From contig NZ_AP018664.1 in NCBI RefSeq assembly GCF_003967075.1, positions 2,356,001 to 2,420,000 on the forward strand: DNA of 64,000 nucleotides, read 5' to 3'. The DNA is from Sphingobium amiense. Lineage in GTDB: Bacteria; Pseudomonadota; Alphaproteobacteria; Sphingomonadales; Sphingomonadaceae. How positions within the stretch are numbered: position 1 is the stretch's first letter; the number at the start of each line of letters is the position of its first letter. The translations under genes were made by a program, and so were the position numbers. Shown here piece after piece: positions 8,796 through 17,546 of the stretch. The notes under the pieces are model-generated. The model searched no databases and was not told the DNA's origin. It saw only the letters and a list, made by a program, of their open reading frames with translations.

Positions 8796-10352
8796 TTAGC
8801 GCAGGTGGCGCAGCCCCGCCAAGCGGCTTGTTTCCCCGGTCGGCGCGGGCGGAGCGGCGGACGCCTGCGCAAAACTGTCGTGCAGCCCCACGCGCAGCCC
8901 CTGATATTGTGCCAACTTCGCGCGGAACGCCGCGAGTTCCGCCCCGGCAAGCTGCGCCGTGGTGGTGAAGCGCACCGACAGCGGATTGACCGTCACGCCG
9001 TTGCGATAGAGTTCGTAGTGGAGGTGCGGCCCGGTCGACAGGCCGGTCGATCCCACATAGCCGATCACCTGACCCCGCCGCACGCGCTGACCCGGCACCG
9101 CCGCGATCCGGCTCATATGCGCATAGCCGGTCGCAAGCCCGCCACCGTGCTGGAGCCGCACATAATTGCCATGCCCGCCATGCCGCCCGGCAAAGGCGAC
9201 GACGCCATCGGTCACGGCATAGATGGGCGATCCGTAGCGCGCCGCAAAGTCGATGCCCGCGTGCATCCGCGTATAGCCAAGGATCGGGTGCCGCCGCATC
9301 CCGAAGCCCGAAGACATATGCCCCGCGACCGGGGAGGACAGGACGCCGCGCCGTTCGCCGACGCCCGACGCCTCGAACCATTCGGTGCGGCCATCCTTGG
9401 TCCATTTGAGCATGTCGATGGACTTGCCCCGCGCGCGCTTGAGGCCCGCGTAGAGGAGCTCGCCGACTTCCACGTCGCCGGTTTCGGCGCGGCGATATTC
9501 CGTAACGATGTCGTAACGGTCCCCCGCGCCGATCGCGCCAAGGTCCGCCTGCCCCGCAATGACGCGCAGGAAGGCCTGCACCGCCTTGGGCGGCGCGCCC
9601 GCCGCGCGGGCCGAGCGATAGATGCTGTCGCCGACCACGCCCTGAATGCGCAGCGGCGTGCTGTCGACACGGATCGGAACGCGGCGGACGGAAAGCACGC
9701 CCCCGTCCCGCGCCATTTCCACGTCGAGGTCGAGCCGCGCGCGGAAGGAGAGTTTGTCGAGCGGCCGGGGCCGGTCGCGGCTGGCGCGGCGGCCAAGGAC
9801 GATGTCGAGCCGGGTGCCGGGCTTCACGCCCGCGCCGATGTCGCCGCCCACCATGCTCATGACGGTTGCGACGTCCCCGCCGCTCACGCCTGCGCGCGAC
9901 AGGGCGCGGGCCAGCGTGTCGCTGCTCCCCACCTGCGCGCTGAGTTCGATCTGCGGGCGTTCGGGCGTCGCGCGCAGCGGCTGCACCGCGTCGGTCGATC
10001 CCATATGCCGCCCGCTGTCCGCACCCAGCGCCAGCGGCGTAATCATCTGGCTGCGTACCTCGTCATACTGCGCGTCGGAGAGGACCGGGCCGGGCGCGCC
10101 GGGCACCGGCTGGAAACCGGGGGAGAGATAGAGAGCGGTGGCGCACAGGCCAAAGCAGGTGGCAAGGCCGCGAAACCATGTCCGGCTGCCGATCCGCTGG
10201 CCAAGGTCGGGGACCAGTTCGACTTCGTCCGCCCATTCGCGCAGCCGCGCGCGCCAGTCCTGCGGCGGCTTCGGCGCGCGCAGGACTTCGGCCGCCCATA
10301 GCGACGCCGTGGCGCCGCCCTGCTGCATTCCGAACGAACGATCCTGAAACAA
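8796..10352 (-). CDS. M23 family metallopeptidase (LytM-type, membrane anchored)
   Basis: 518 residues from the TTG at 10352; an ATG at 10328 gives 510. The longer frame runs through the divergent helicase promoter and is unlikely. A cytoplasmic N-terminus with 'WVPDLGQRIG'-like sequence is followed by one membrane segment (about 60-80), an OapA/LysM-like linker, and a C-terminal LytM domain with zinc ligands HAGID (H364, D368) and HLH (443-445). Such enzymes cut peptidoglycan crosslinks or activate amidases at division. Divergent from the helicase gene. Confidence 0.9.
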   Translation of the reverse strand: MFQDRSFGMQQGGATASLWAAEVLRAPKPPQDWRARLREWADEVELVPDLGQRIGSRTWFRGLATCFGLCATALYLSPGFQPVPGAPGPVLSDAQYDEVRSQMITPLALGADSGRHMGSTDAVQPLRATPERPQIELSAQVGSSDTLARALSRAGVSGGDVATVMSMVGGDIGAGVKPGTRLDIVLGRRASRDRPRPLDKLSFRARLDLDVEMARDGGVLSVRRVPIRVDSTPLRIQGVVGDSIYRSARAAGAPPKAVQAFLRVIAGQADLGAIGAGDRYDIVTEYRRAETGDVEVGELLYAGLKRARGKSIDMLKWTKDGRTEWFEASGVGERRGVLSSPVAGHMSSGFGMRRHPILGYTRMHAGIDFAARYGSPIYAVTDGVVAFAGRHGGHGNYVRLQHGGGLATGYAHMSRIAAVPGQRVRRGQVIGYVGSTGLSTGPHLHYELYRNGVTVNPLSVRFTTTAQLAGAELAAFRAKLAQYQGLRVGLHDSFAQASAAPPAPTGETSRLAGLRHLR

Positions 10353-10572
10353 ACCCGCATTCCCCCCGGGGGTTGAGCCGCCCGGCAACGTCCCCCGCGC
10401 CATGCGTGGGCGGCACCGTTGTGAAGCCATAGGGTTAATGTCAAATAAAGAGGTCGCCGCGCCCCTCCTCCCCGCGACGAAGCGTGGCCTTCCCCCGATC
10501 ATCTGCCTGACGGACAGGGAACCCGTTATTCCCCTTGCCGATCCGCCGGGCGTGCCCGACATAGGGACGACC

Positions 10573-13287
10573 ATGGCCCAGTTCGCCCGCTCCCCTGTCA
10601 CTGCGGTCCTGGGACCGACCAACACCGGCAAGACCCACCTCGCGGTTGAGCGCATGTGCGCCCATTCCAGCGGCATGATGGGCTTTCCGCTGCGGCTGCT
10701 GGCGCGCGAGGTCTATGACCGGGTGGTGGCGATCAAGGGCGCGGACAAGGTGGCGCTCGTCACCGGCGAGGAAAAGATCGTGCCGCGGCAGGCGCAATAT
10801 TTCCTCTGCACCGCCGAATCCATGACGCTCGACCGCGACTTCGCCTTCGTCGCGCTGGACGAGGCGCAACTGGGCGCGGACCCGGAGCGGGGCCATATCT
10901 TCACCGACCGCATCCTGCGCGCGCGCGGGCGGGAGGAAACGATGATCCTCGGTTCCGCCAGCGTCGCCCGCGTGGTGAAGGCGCTGGTCCCGGACGTGGA
11001 GATCATCGGCCGCCCGCGCTTTTCCACTCTTTCCTACGCGGGCGCGAAGAAGCTGTCCCGCCTGCCCAAGCGATCCGCCATCGTCGCCTTCTCCGCCGAG
11101 GAAGTTTACGCCGTCGCCGAAATGCTGCGCCGCTTCCGGGGCGGGGCGGCGGTGGTGATGGGCGCGCTCTCCCCCCGCACCCGCAACGCGCAGGTGCAGA
11201 TGTTCCTCAATGGCGAGGTCGACTATCTGGTCGCGACCGACGCCATCGGCATGGGCCTCAACCTCGATGTCGCGCATGTCGCCTTCGCCTCGCTGCGCAA
11301 ATTCGACGGACGGCGCACCCGCCGCCTCACGGTCAGCGAAATGGCGCAGATCGCGGGCCGCGCGGGGCGGCATCACAAGGACGGCACCTTCGGCAGCCTC
11401 GGTCATGAAGATGGCGACGCCGCGTTCACGCCTGAGGAGATCGAGGCGATAGAGGCGCATCGCTTCCCGCCCATCGACCAGCTTTTCTGGCGCGACGGCA
11501 CGCCCCGCACCGACAGCATCGCCCACCTGATCGCCGATCTGGAGGAAAAGCCCGGCCGCCCCGAACTGCGCGCCGCGCCGGAGGCGGTGGACCTCGCCGT
11601 GCTCAAGCGCCTCGCCGACGATCCGCTGGTGATCGAACGCGCGCGCGGCCAGCGTCAGGTGGCGCGGCTCTGGGCGGCAGCCAGCCTGCCCGATTTCCAG
11701 AAGCTCGGCGCGGACCATCACGCCCGTCTGGTCAGCAGCATCTGGCGCTTCCTGTCCGAAGAATCGGGCCACATTCCGCGCGACTGGTTTGCGGGACAGG
11801 TGGCGCGACTCGATTCGGTTCAGGGGGACATCGACACGATTTCGGGCCGCATCGCCGCCGCGCGGACATGGGCCTATATCGCCCACCGCGCCGACTGGCT
11901 CGCCCATCCCGCCGAAATGGCGGAGCGCACCCGCGCCCTTGAAGAAAAGCTGTCCGATGCGCTCCACGCCGCGCTGACGCAGCGTTTCGTGGACCGGCGC
12001 ACCTCCGTCCTGCTGCGCGACATCGGCCAGAATGCGAGCGATCTGCCGGTCACGGTGGAGCCGGACGGGACAGTCTGCGTCGATGGCGAGACAATCGGGC
12101 GACTTGACGGCTTCCGATTCTCGGTCGATCCCGCTACGCGGCTTGCCGATCGCAAATTGTTGCTGGCGGCGGCCGACCGCCGGCTTGGAAAGGTGTTGCG
12201 CGTGAAGGCTGAAGAACTGGTTGCGACTCCCGACGCGGATTTCGCGCTGACGGACGAGGCGGGGCAGGCGCCGGGCATCGCGTGGGGCGACACGCCGGTC
12301 GCGACGCTGCTGGCCGGGCCGACTTTGCTGTCGCCCGAAATCCGCCCCGACCGCGCGCTGCTGGCGCTCGGGCAGGATGTGCAGAAGCAGGTCGTCGCCC
12401 GCCTCGCGACATGGTTCGACGCGCAGAAGCAGAAGCATCTCCTCCCCCTCGTCAAGATGAGCGAGAGCGCCGCCGATCCCGCTGTGCCGCCGGTGGTGCG
12501 CGCGGTCTTCGCCCAGCTTGCCGATGCGGGCGGCATCATCGCGCGCATCGACCTCGACGCCGCACTTGCCCATCTCGACAAGGACCAGCGGCATCTGCTG
12601 CGCAAGGCGGGCATAGATATCGGCGTGCTCGACATCTATCATCCCGGCCTCCTCAAGCCCGGCGCGGCGCGCTGGCGCTCGGCGCTGCTGGCGGCGCGGA
12701 TTGCGAAGCCCTGCCTGCCGCTGCCCGGCCCCGGCCTGACGCTGATCCCCGCGGGCGAGCGGCCTGCGCAGATGGGCGCGCGGGTCGCGGGCTTTCGCGG
12801 CTTTGGCGACCAGATGCTGCGTATCGACATGGCCGAACGCATGGCCCGCGCCGCGCATGAAGCCATCGCGAAGAACGAGCCTTTCATGGCGACCAGCCCG
12901 CAGATCGTGTCGCTGGGCCTTAATGAACCCGCGTTCCTGACGCTGATGCGGCTGGCGGGCTTCCGCCCCGTCGAGCCGGTTGCGCCCGCCCCCGCCCCGG
13001 TCGCCGAACCCGCCGAAGCGGTCGAAGGCGCGGAACCCGTCGAGGCCGCAGCCCCTGAGCCGGCCCCTGTCGGCGCGAACTGGGCCTTCCGTGGCCGCCA
13101 GAAACCGCGCCCTGACCGTCAGCCCCATGGCGGCAAGCCCCGCGCCGCGCGTCCCGAAGCCAAGGGCGAAGGCGACCGCCGTCCGCCGCGCGACCGTGGC
13201 CCGCGTCCCGCATCGTCGGGCAGCACGCCCGCGCCTGCTAACAACGCCTTTGCGGGCCTCGCCGAGCTGCTGGGCCGCAATGGCTGA
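10573..13287 (+). CDS. SUV3-like superfamily 2 RNA/DNA helicase
   Basis: 904 residues from ATG 10573, chosen because AGGGACG lies just upstream and the protein then starts MAQFARSPVTAVLGPTNTGK; an ATG at 10438 is the alternative. The Walker A GPTNTGKT spans 14-21, the motif II box is DEAQ (about 96-99) and the motif VI-like 'QIAGRAGR' lies near 258-265. The C-terminal 100 residues are Ala/Pro- then Arg-rich and look disordered. Related to mitochondrial degradosome helicase SUV3 and common in alphaproteobacteria. The overlapping S4 RNA-binding gene supports an RNA role. Confidence 0.88.
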   Translation: MAQFARSPVTAVLGPTNTGKTHLAVERMCAHSSGMMGFPLRLLAREVYDRVVAIKGADKVALVTGEEKIVPRQAQYFLCTAESMTLDRDFAFVALDEAQLGADPERGHIFTDRILRARGREETMILGSASVARVVKALVPDVEIIGRPRFSTLSYAGAKKLSRLPKRSAIVAFSAEEVYAVAEMLRRFRGGAAVVMGALSPRTRNAQVQMFLNGEVDYLVATDAIGMGLNLDVAHVAFASLRKFDGRRTRRLTVSEMAQIAGRAGRHHKDGTFGSLGHEDGDAAFTPEEIEAIEAHRFPPIDQLFWRDGTPRTDSIAHLIADLEEKPGRPELRAAPEAVDLAVLKRLADDPLVIERARGQRQVARLWAAASLPDFQKLGADHHARLVSSIWRFLSEESGHIPRDWFAGQVARLDSVQGDIDTISGRIAAARTWAYIAHRADWLAHPAEMAERTRALEEKLSDALHAALTQRFVDRRTSVLLRDIGQNASDLPVTVEPDGTVCVDGETIGRLDGFRFSVDPATRLADRKLLLAAADRRLGKVLRVKAEELVATPDADFALTDEAGQAPGIAWGDTPVATLLAGPTLLSPEIRPDRALLALGQDVQKQVVARLATWFDAQKQKHLLPLVKMSESAADPAVPPVVRAVFAQLADAGGIIARIDLDAALAHLDKDQRHLLRKAGIDIGVLDIYHPGLLKPGAARWRSALLAARIAKPCLPLPGPGLTLIPAGERPAQMGARVAGFRGFGDQMLRIDMAERMARAAHEAIAKNEPFMATSPQIVSLGLNEPAFLTLMRLAGFRPVEPVAPAPAPVAEPAEAVEGAEPVEAAAPEPAPVGANWAFRGRQKPRPDRQPHGGKPRAARPEAKGEGDRRPPRDRGPRPASSGSTPAPANNAFAGLAELLGRNG

Positions 13288-13573
13288 CGCGGCGGCGGTG
13301 GGGCATGGCCCCAGCCTTCGCATCGACAAGTTCCTGTGGTTCGCGCGCCTGTCGAAAAGCCGCTCGGTGGCGCAGGCGCTCGCGGAGGACGGGCATATCC
13401 GGTTGAACGGCCGCCGCATCGACCGCGCCCATGCGCCGGTGCGCGCAGGCGACCTCATCACCTTCCCGCACCCCAGCGGCGTCCGCGTCGTGCGCGTCGT
13501 CACCCTCCCTTCCCGGCGCGGTCCCGCCCCCGAAGCGCTGGCCTGCTATGAGGAACTGACGGTCGGCGGCTGA
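13280..13573 (+). CDS. S4 domain RNA-binding protein (Hsp15-like)
   Basis: 97 residues, starting inside the helicase stop region (8-base overlap, ATGGCTGA), so it is translationally coupled to the helicase. The S4 fold is clear: 'LRIDKFLWFARLSKSRSVAQAL', then 'GHIRLNGRRI' and 'VRAGDLI'. It resembles HslR/Hsp15, which binds free 50S subunits carrying nascent chains. Pairing with a SUV3-like helicase suggests a shared RNA-handling role, which is inference. Confidence 0.9.
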   Translation: MADAAAVGHGPSLRIDKFLWFARLSKSRSVAQALAEDGHIRLNGRRIDRAHAPVRAGDLITFPHPSGVRVVRVVTLPSRRGPAPEALACYEELTVGG

Positions 13574-13800
13574 GGGCGTCGCCTACAGCGGGCGGGGGGC
13601 GCTACAATCGGCCTGCGACTTTCCGATAGGACCGGGGCGGCGCAACAAAATGTCAAAACTTGCGGGAAATATGCGAAGCTAAGGGGGCGGCGGCGCGAAA
13701 ACCGCCCCTGTGCCGGGGCCAATAATATCCTCATTGACCTTCATCGCCCGCGCGCATAGCAGGGCCGCGATTTGACCGTAGAACCAAGAGTGCCCAGCCC

Positions 13801-14139
13801 ATGACCTATGTCGTCACCGACAACTGCATCCGCTGCAAATTCATGGATTGCGTGGAAGTCTGCCCCGTGGACTGCTTCTACGAGGGCGAGAATATGCTGG
13901 TCATCAACCCCAATGAATGCATCGACTGCGGCGTGTGCGAACCCGAATGCCCTGCCGAAGCGATCCTGCCCGATACCGAGAACGGCCTTGAAAAATGGCT
14001 GGAACTGAACACCAAATTCAGTGCCGAATGGCCCAATATCACGGTGAAGGGCGAAGCGCCCGCCGATGCCGAGGCCATGAACGGGGTCGAGAACAAGCTG
14101 GAGCAGTTCTTCTCGCCGGAGCCGGGTTCGGGCAACTGA
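13801..14139 (+). CDS. fdxA: 7Fe ferredoxin (FdxA type)
   Basis: 112 residues. The N-terminal half carries the cysteines of a [3Fe-4S] and a [4Fe-4S] cluster (C9, C12, C17, C21 region and the '[12 protein letters not shown]' block), while the C-terminal part is the long charged tail of the FdxA family. Soluble low-potential electron carrier. It stands alone with a 227-base upstream region that holds a GC-rich stem-loop (13684-13708) and ends at a strong hairpin at 14170-14206. Position between the helicase/S4 pair and carD is conserved in many alphaproteobacteria. Confidence 0.95.
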   Translation: MTYVVTDNCIRCKFMDCVEVCPVDCFYEGENMLVINPNECIDCGVCEPECPAEAILPDTENGLEKWLELNTKFSAEWPNITVKGEAPADAEAMNGVENKLEQFFSPEPGSGN

Positions 14140-14169
14140 TTTCCCGCTTCTAGCGCTTTCGATCCGGCC

Positions 14170-14206
14170 CCACCCCCAGACTTTGTGTCCGGGGGTGGTA
14201 ATTTTG
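14170..14206 (+). terminator. Probable Rho-independent terminator of fdxA
   Basis: An 8-bp perfect stem CCACCCCC/GGGGGTGG with a 13-base intervening loop is followed by a T-rich run (taattttg). It starts 30 bases after the fdxA stop and lies before the carD promoter region. Confidence 0.75.
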
Positions 14207-14371
14207 TTACGAATCTGCTAAAGCGGTCAGCGACGGCTGGACATCCCCCTGTCCCGCCCTGGAGAATGAACTTCATGTCTTGACGGCGGCGCCGTGGACC
14301 TCCCGGCATGTCCCTACACGCTCATGCCCCGCGTTCGTCCCGTTCCCCCGGTCAAATTGGAAAGGTATCAA

Positions 14372-14899
14372 ATGGCTGCCAAGGCGCTGTCCTTTGACGT
14401 TGGTGATTATGTCGTTTACCCCAAGCATGGCGTTGGCCGTGTGATCGAACTGCAAAAGGAGCAGATCGCGGGCATGGAGCTGGAGCTGTATGTGCTCCGC
14501 TTCGAAAAGGAACGCATGACGCTGCGCGTGCCGACCAACAAGGCCGAGGGCGTGGGCATGCGCAAGCTGTCCAGCAACAAGACGCTGGAAGAGGCCATGG
14601 AAACGCTCAAGGGCAAGCCCAAGGTCAAGCGCACCATGTGGTCGCGCCGCGCGCAGGAATATGAAGCGAAGATCAATTCGGGCGACCTCGTGTCGATTGC
14701 CGAAGTGACCCGCGACCTGTTCCGCGCCGACGACCAGCCCGAGCAGAGCTATTCCGAACGCCAAATCTTCGAAGCGGCGTCCAGCCGCCTCGCGCGCGAA
14801 CTGGCCGCGATGGAAGAGACGGACGAGCCGAGCGCGCTCAAGAAAATCCTGCGCATTCTCAACGAAGCCGCACCGAAATACGCCAAGCTGGAAGGCTGA
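14372..14899 (+). CDS. carD: CarD-family transcriptional regulator
   Basis: 175 residues from ATG 14372, preceded by GGAAAGG; the longer frame adds residues without support. The N-terminal CarD/TRCF RNA polymerase-interacting domain begins 'FDVGDYVVYPKHGVGRV' and is followed by a helical DNA-binding C-terminal domain. CarD (CdnL) binds the beta subunit and stabilises open complexes at rRNA and other promoters. A strong terminator follows. Confidence 0.95.
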   Translation: MAAKALSFDVGDYVVYPKHGVGRVIELQKEQIAGMELELYVLRFEKERMTLRVPTNKAEGVGMRKLSSNKTLEEAMETLKGKPKVKRTMWSRRAQEYEAKINSGDLVSIAEVTRDLFRADDQPEQSYSERQIFEAASSRLARELAAMEETDEPSALKKILRILNEAAPKYAKLEG

Positions 14900-14921
14900 G
14901 CCTTCCCCCTTCGCGCCATGT

Positions 14922-14963
14922 AAGAAAGGGCGCTCCGGTCCGACCGGGGCGCCCTTTCTTTTT
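14922..14963 (+). terminator. Rho-independent terminator of carD
   Basis: A long stem AAGAAAGGGCGC pairs with GCGCCCTTTCTT, with an additional inner CCGGTC/GACCGG pairing, and is followed by a T run. On the other strand the stem is followed by TTTCTTA, so it may also end transcription of the convergent small membrane protein gene. Confidence 0.9.
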
Positions 14964-14992
14964 GCCCGACAGCGGCAAAACTCGGTCTGGCG

Positions 14993-15235
14993 CTACTCGC
15001 CGTTGGCGCTGCTCGCCGCATCCTTGGCGGCATCGCCCACATCGCTTGCGGCCTGACCGACCTGGGTCGCGGCGCTCGACACCGCGTTGTCCTTGTTGGT
15101 CTGGCTGGAAATCAGGAAAAAGGCCGCCACCGCGACAACCACCACCAGCAACAGAATGGCGAAGGTCATGCCGCCACCGCTGCGCTTTTCGATCACGGTC
15201 GTGGTCGTGGCGGGACGCTCTTCATACTCGGCCAT
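14993..15235 (-). CDS. Small single-pass membrane protein, unknown function
   Basis: 80 residues. A charged N-terminus ('MAEYEERPATTTTVIEKRSG') is followed by one strong membrane segment (about 23-43, FAILLLVVVVAVAAFFL) and an Ala/Asp-rich amphipathic tail with repeated 'AASDVGDAAKDAASS'-like units resembling stress-related small proteins. A good GAGGAG ribosome-binding site precedes the ATG. It is convergent with carD. I do not recognise a family. Confidence 0.75.
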   Translation of the reverse strand: MAEYEERPATTTTVIEKRSGGGMTFAILLLVVVVAVAAFFLISSQTNKDNAVSSAATQVGQAASDVGDAAKDAASSANGE

Positions 15236-15325
15236 GGGAAACTCTCCTCCTCGTCATGCACCCCGCCCGCAACAATGCGTAACGGGTGCGCAATGTTCCG
15301 GCGGAGTTGACGGAGGACGGAGCGG

Positions 15326-15829
15326 TCAGTCCGCCCTGGGCACGAACGCGCCTTTTTCGCGATCCTTGACCACCCGGTCGGCGCGGAAGACCGATCCGCT
15401 CATGGTGATATAGACGCCCGGCTTCGCGACCTGCGCGGCCGCGAACGCCATGCCGAGGTTGAAACTCGCGTCGCTCTCCCCGAAACGCGCCGGGGCGAGC
15501 GCGCCGACCAGCACGATGGTCTTGCCGGGGATGGCGGCGAGATGCTTCGCCGTCTCCGTCATCGTATCGGTGCCATGGGTAATGACGACATGGCTTTCAG
15601 GCGCGGCGGCGACGCGGGCGTAAATCAGCGCGCGGTCGGCATCATCCAGTTCAAGGCTGTCCTTGCGCGTCACTTCCTCGATCCGGAAGGGGCGTTTGAC
15701 CCGCGCGATCTCCAGCAGCCTAGCCACCACGGTTTCGCCGACCTGATAATCGGACAGCGCGTCGAAATAGATTTTGTCGATGGTCCCGCCAGTGGTGAGC
15801 AGCAGGATGGGCGCATCGGGAGAAAGCAT
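15326..15829 (-). CDS. Single-domain asparaginase-like protein
   Basis: 167 residues that match only the N-terminal domain of L-asparaginases. The first active-site motif 'TTGGTIDK' (T12-region) and the second 'ITHGTDTMTETA' with the Thr-Asp pair are both present. Usual asparaginases are about 330 residues, so the C-terminal domain is missing; no remnant is visible downstream, so this is a stand-alone version rather than a fresh truncation. It is 12 bases downstream of proC and probably co-transcribed. Catalytic activity is uncertain. Confidence 0.8.
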   Translation of the reverse strand: MLSPDAPILLLTTGGTIDKIYFDALSDYQVGETVVARLLEIARVKRPFRIEEVTRKDSLELDDADRALIYARVAAAPESHVVITHGTDTMTETAKHLAAIPGKTIVLVGALAPARFGESDASFNLGMAFAAAQVAKPGVYITMSGSVFRADRVVKDREKGAFVPRAD

Positions 15830-15841
15830 GGATCGGTCCTT

Positions 15842-16654
15842 TTACGCGCCGCGCGCCATCGCCTCGCCCCGGTCGCGGGCAGCCGCCAGCGTATCGGTGA
15901 GGAGCGTCAGCAGCCGCTCGTCGGCGTCGAGCACATTGAGACCTTCGCGCGTCATGCCGCCGGGCGAGGCGACCTGATCGGCGAGCGTCGCCGGACTGAC
16001 CCTGGCACGCGCGGCCATGTTCGCGGAACCCTGTACCGTGGCGAGCGCCATGCGCGCGGCCTGATCGACGGGAATGCCGATGGCCTCCCCCGCCCGCGCC
16101 AGCGCGTCGACGAAACGGAACAGGAAAGCCGGGCCGCAGCCCGACAGCGCGGTGATCGCGTTGAAGAGCGCTTCGTCGCCGATCCACTCCGCCAGACCGA
16201 GCGGTTCGATCAGCGCCCCGGCCTGCGCGCGGCTCTCCGGCGGCGTGGCCTCATCGGTGAAGAGCGCGGTGACGCCCTCCCCCAAGCCCACAGGCAGGTT
16301 CGGCATCGCCCGCACGATGCTCTGCGGCGCTGGGAATTGCGCACGCAGGCTTGCCAGCGGCGTGCCAGCGAGGATCGAGAGGATAGCGGTGTCGGCGCGG
16401 CAGAGCGGCGCGAGCCGCGCGGCGACATCCGCCAGTTGATAGGGCTTCATGCCGAGCAGCACGGTCGTTCCCGGCTCCAGCTTTTCGGGATAGTCGGTGA
16501 GGACGGCGACACCCTCCGCCACCGCCCGTCCACTGGGCCGCAGCACCGTCACCCGCGACGGATCGAGACCGCAGTCGAGCCAGCGCGCCAGCATCTGCCC
16601 CGCCATATTGCCGCATCCGACCATGAAAAGATGGCCGGGCCAGAGCCTGTCCAT
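15842..16654 (-). CDS. proC: Pyrroline-5-carboxylate reductase
   Basis: 270 residues from ATG 16654; the longer frame overlaps the YbjN gene. Last step of proline synthesis with NAD(P)H. The N-terminal Rossmann motif is 'MVGCGNMAGQML' and the family signature appears as 'ALSGCGPAFLFRFVDAL' with 'QVASPGGMTREGL' near the end. It starts 5 bases after the YbjN stop; a GAGG lies upstream within the end of that gene. Operon: YbjN-proC-asparaginase-like. Confidence 0.93.
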   Translation of the reverse strand: MDRLWPGHLFMVGCGNMAGQMLARWLDCGLDPSRVTVLRPSGRAVAEGVAVLTDYPEKLEPGTTVLLGMKPYQLADVAARLAPLCRADTAILSILAGTPLASLRAQFPAPQSIVRAMPNLPVGLGEGVTALFTDEATPPESRAQAGALIEPLGLAEWIGDEALFNAITALSGCGPAFLFRFVDALARAGEAIGIPVDQAARMALATVQGSANMAARARVSPATLADQVASPGGMTREGLNVLDADERLLTLLTDTLAAARDRGEAMARGA

Positions 16655-16659
16655 GCCGC

Positions 16660-17166
16660 TCAGGCCTCGCCGCGCGTTTCGATCAGGCTGGCGGAAATCG
16701 CTTCGGACGGCGACTTTCCGCCCCACAGCACGAACTGGAAGACAGGGTAGAAACGCTCGCACTCGTCGATTGCGGTTTCGACCAGCAACTGCGCCTGATC
16801 GAGCGTCAGCGTGCCGCCCGCGCCCACCAGCGCGCCGTGGCGGAACAGGATGATGCCGCTCGACGACCAGAGTTCGAAATGGCCGATCCAGAGCTGCTCG
16901 TTGATGAGGCCCAGCGTCTCGTAGATGGTGGCGCGCTTTTCCTCCGTCACCCGGATGTCGGGAAGAGCGAGGAGCTGAAGCACCTGATCCTCGTCGCGCC
17001 AGATGCCGCGCAGTTCATATTGCGCCCATGAACCCTGCGTGTTGGCGACGATCTCGTCATCGCCAACCTGATCGAAACTCCAGCCATGCGCCTCGAAAAA
17101 GGCGGCGAGCATGTCGATGGGCGCCGCTTCATGGCTACCCTGTTCATATTCGTCACTGTCCATCAT
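16660..17166 (-). CDS. YbjN domain-containing protein
   Basis: 168 residues matching the YbjN family, small alpha/beta proteins related in fold to type III secretion chaperones. Typical features are 'DMLAAFFEAHGWSF' near the start and the 'EKRATIYETLGLINEQLWIGHFEL' stretch. No signal peptide or membrane segment. It precedes proC with a 5-base gap, a pairing common in sphingomonads. The molecular function is not established. Two adjacent ATGs (17166, 17163) are possible starts. Confidence 0.85.
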   Translation of the reverse strand: MMDSDEYEQGSHEAAPIDMLAAFFEAHGWSFDQVGDDEIVANTQGSWAQYELRGIWRDEDQVLQLLALPDIRVTEEKRATIYETLGLINEQLWIGHFELWSSSGIILFRHGALVGAGGTLTLDQAQLLVETAIDECERFYPVFQFVLWGGKSPSEAISASLIETRGEA

Positions 17167-17207
17167 CGCCGGGCCTTATCACCCAAGCGGACGAAAAGAC
17201 AGATGGA

Positions 17208-17507
17208 TCACTCCGCGTTGCCCGCCTTGGGCGCCGATGGCTTCACGCTCTTCCGGAGCGGTTCGCCCGCCTTGCCTTCCAACGCGTCGAGCCGGGCTTT
17301 GAGCAGTTCGACTTCCTCACGCGCCGCCGCCGCCATGGCCTTGACCGCATCGAACTCCTCGCGCGACACAAATTCCATGCCGCCGATCCATTCCTTCGCC
17401 CGTTCGCGCGCGTTGGATTCGAACTCGCGCGTCATCCCCGCCACGGTTCCGGCGGCCCCGTTCACCAGCTTGGCCAGATCGTCGAAAAAGCGGTTCTCGC
17501 TCTGCAT
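17208..17507 (-). CDS. ubiK: UbiK-family accessory factor (BMFP domain)
   Basis: 99 residues starting 'MQSENRFFDDLAKLVNGAAG', the N-terminal amphipathic segment of the family, followed by a C-terminal coiled coil ('REEVELLKARLDALEGK'). In Escherichia coli UbiK supports aerobic ubiquinone synthesis as a lipid-binding accessory factor; the same role here is inference. It lies between tspO and the YbjN-proC genes on the same strand. Confidence 0.82.
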   Translation of the reverse strand: MQSENRFFDDLAKLVNGAAGTVAGMTREFESNARERAKEWIGGMEFVSREEFDAVKAMAAAAREEVELLKARLDALEGKAGEPLRKSVKPSAPKAGNAE

Positions 17508-17546
17508 TGCACTATCCTCATTGCGCGGGCAGGCACGCCCACTCGT

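Noticed and set aside
10441..13503. 1020-codon open frame antisense to the SUV3-like helicase
   Set aside because: Shadow frame; the plus-strand helicase has intact motifs along its length.
13684..13708. Terminator of the S4 gene (ggggcgg/ccgcccc stem)
   Set aside because: No T run follows on either strand and the stem is over 100 bases after the stop.
15236..15310. EcfG-like promoter before the small membrane protein (GGAAC upstream on the minus strand)
   Set aside because: The nearest GTT is 21 bases away and a CGTT only 10 bases away, so the spacing does not fit.
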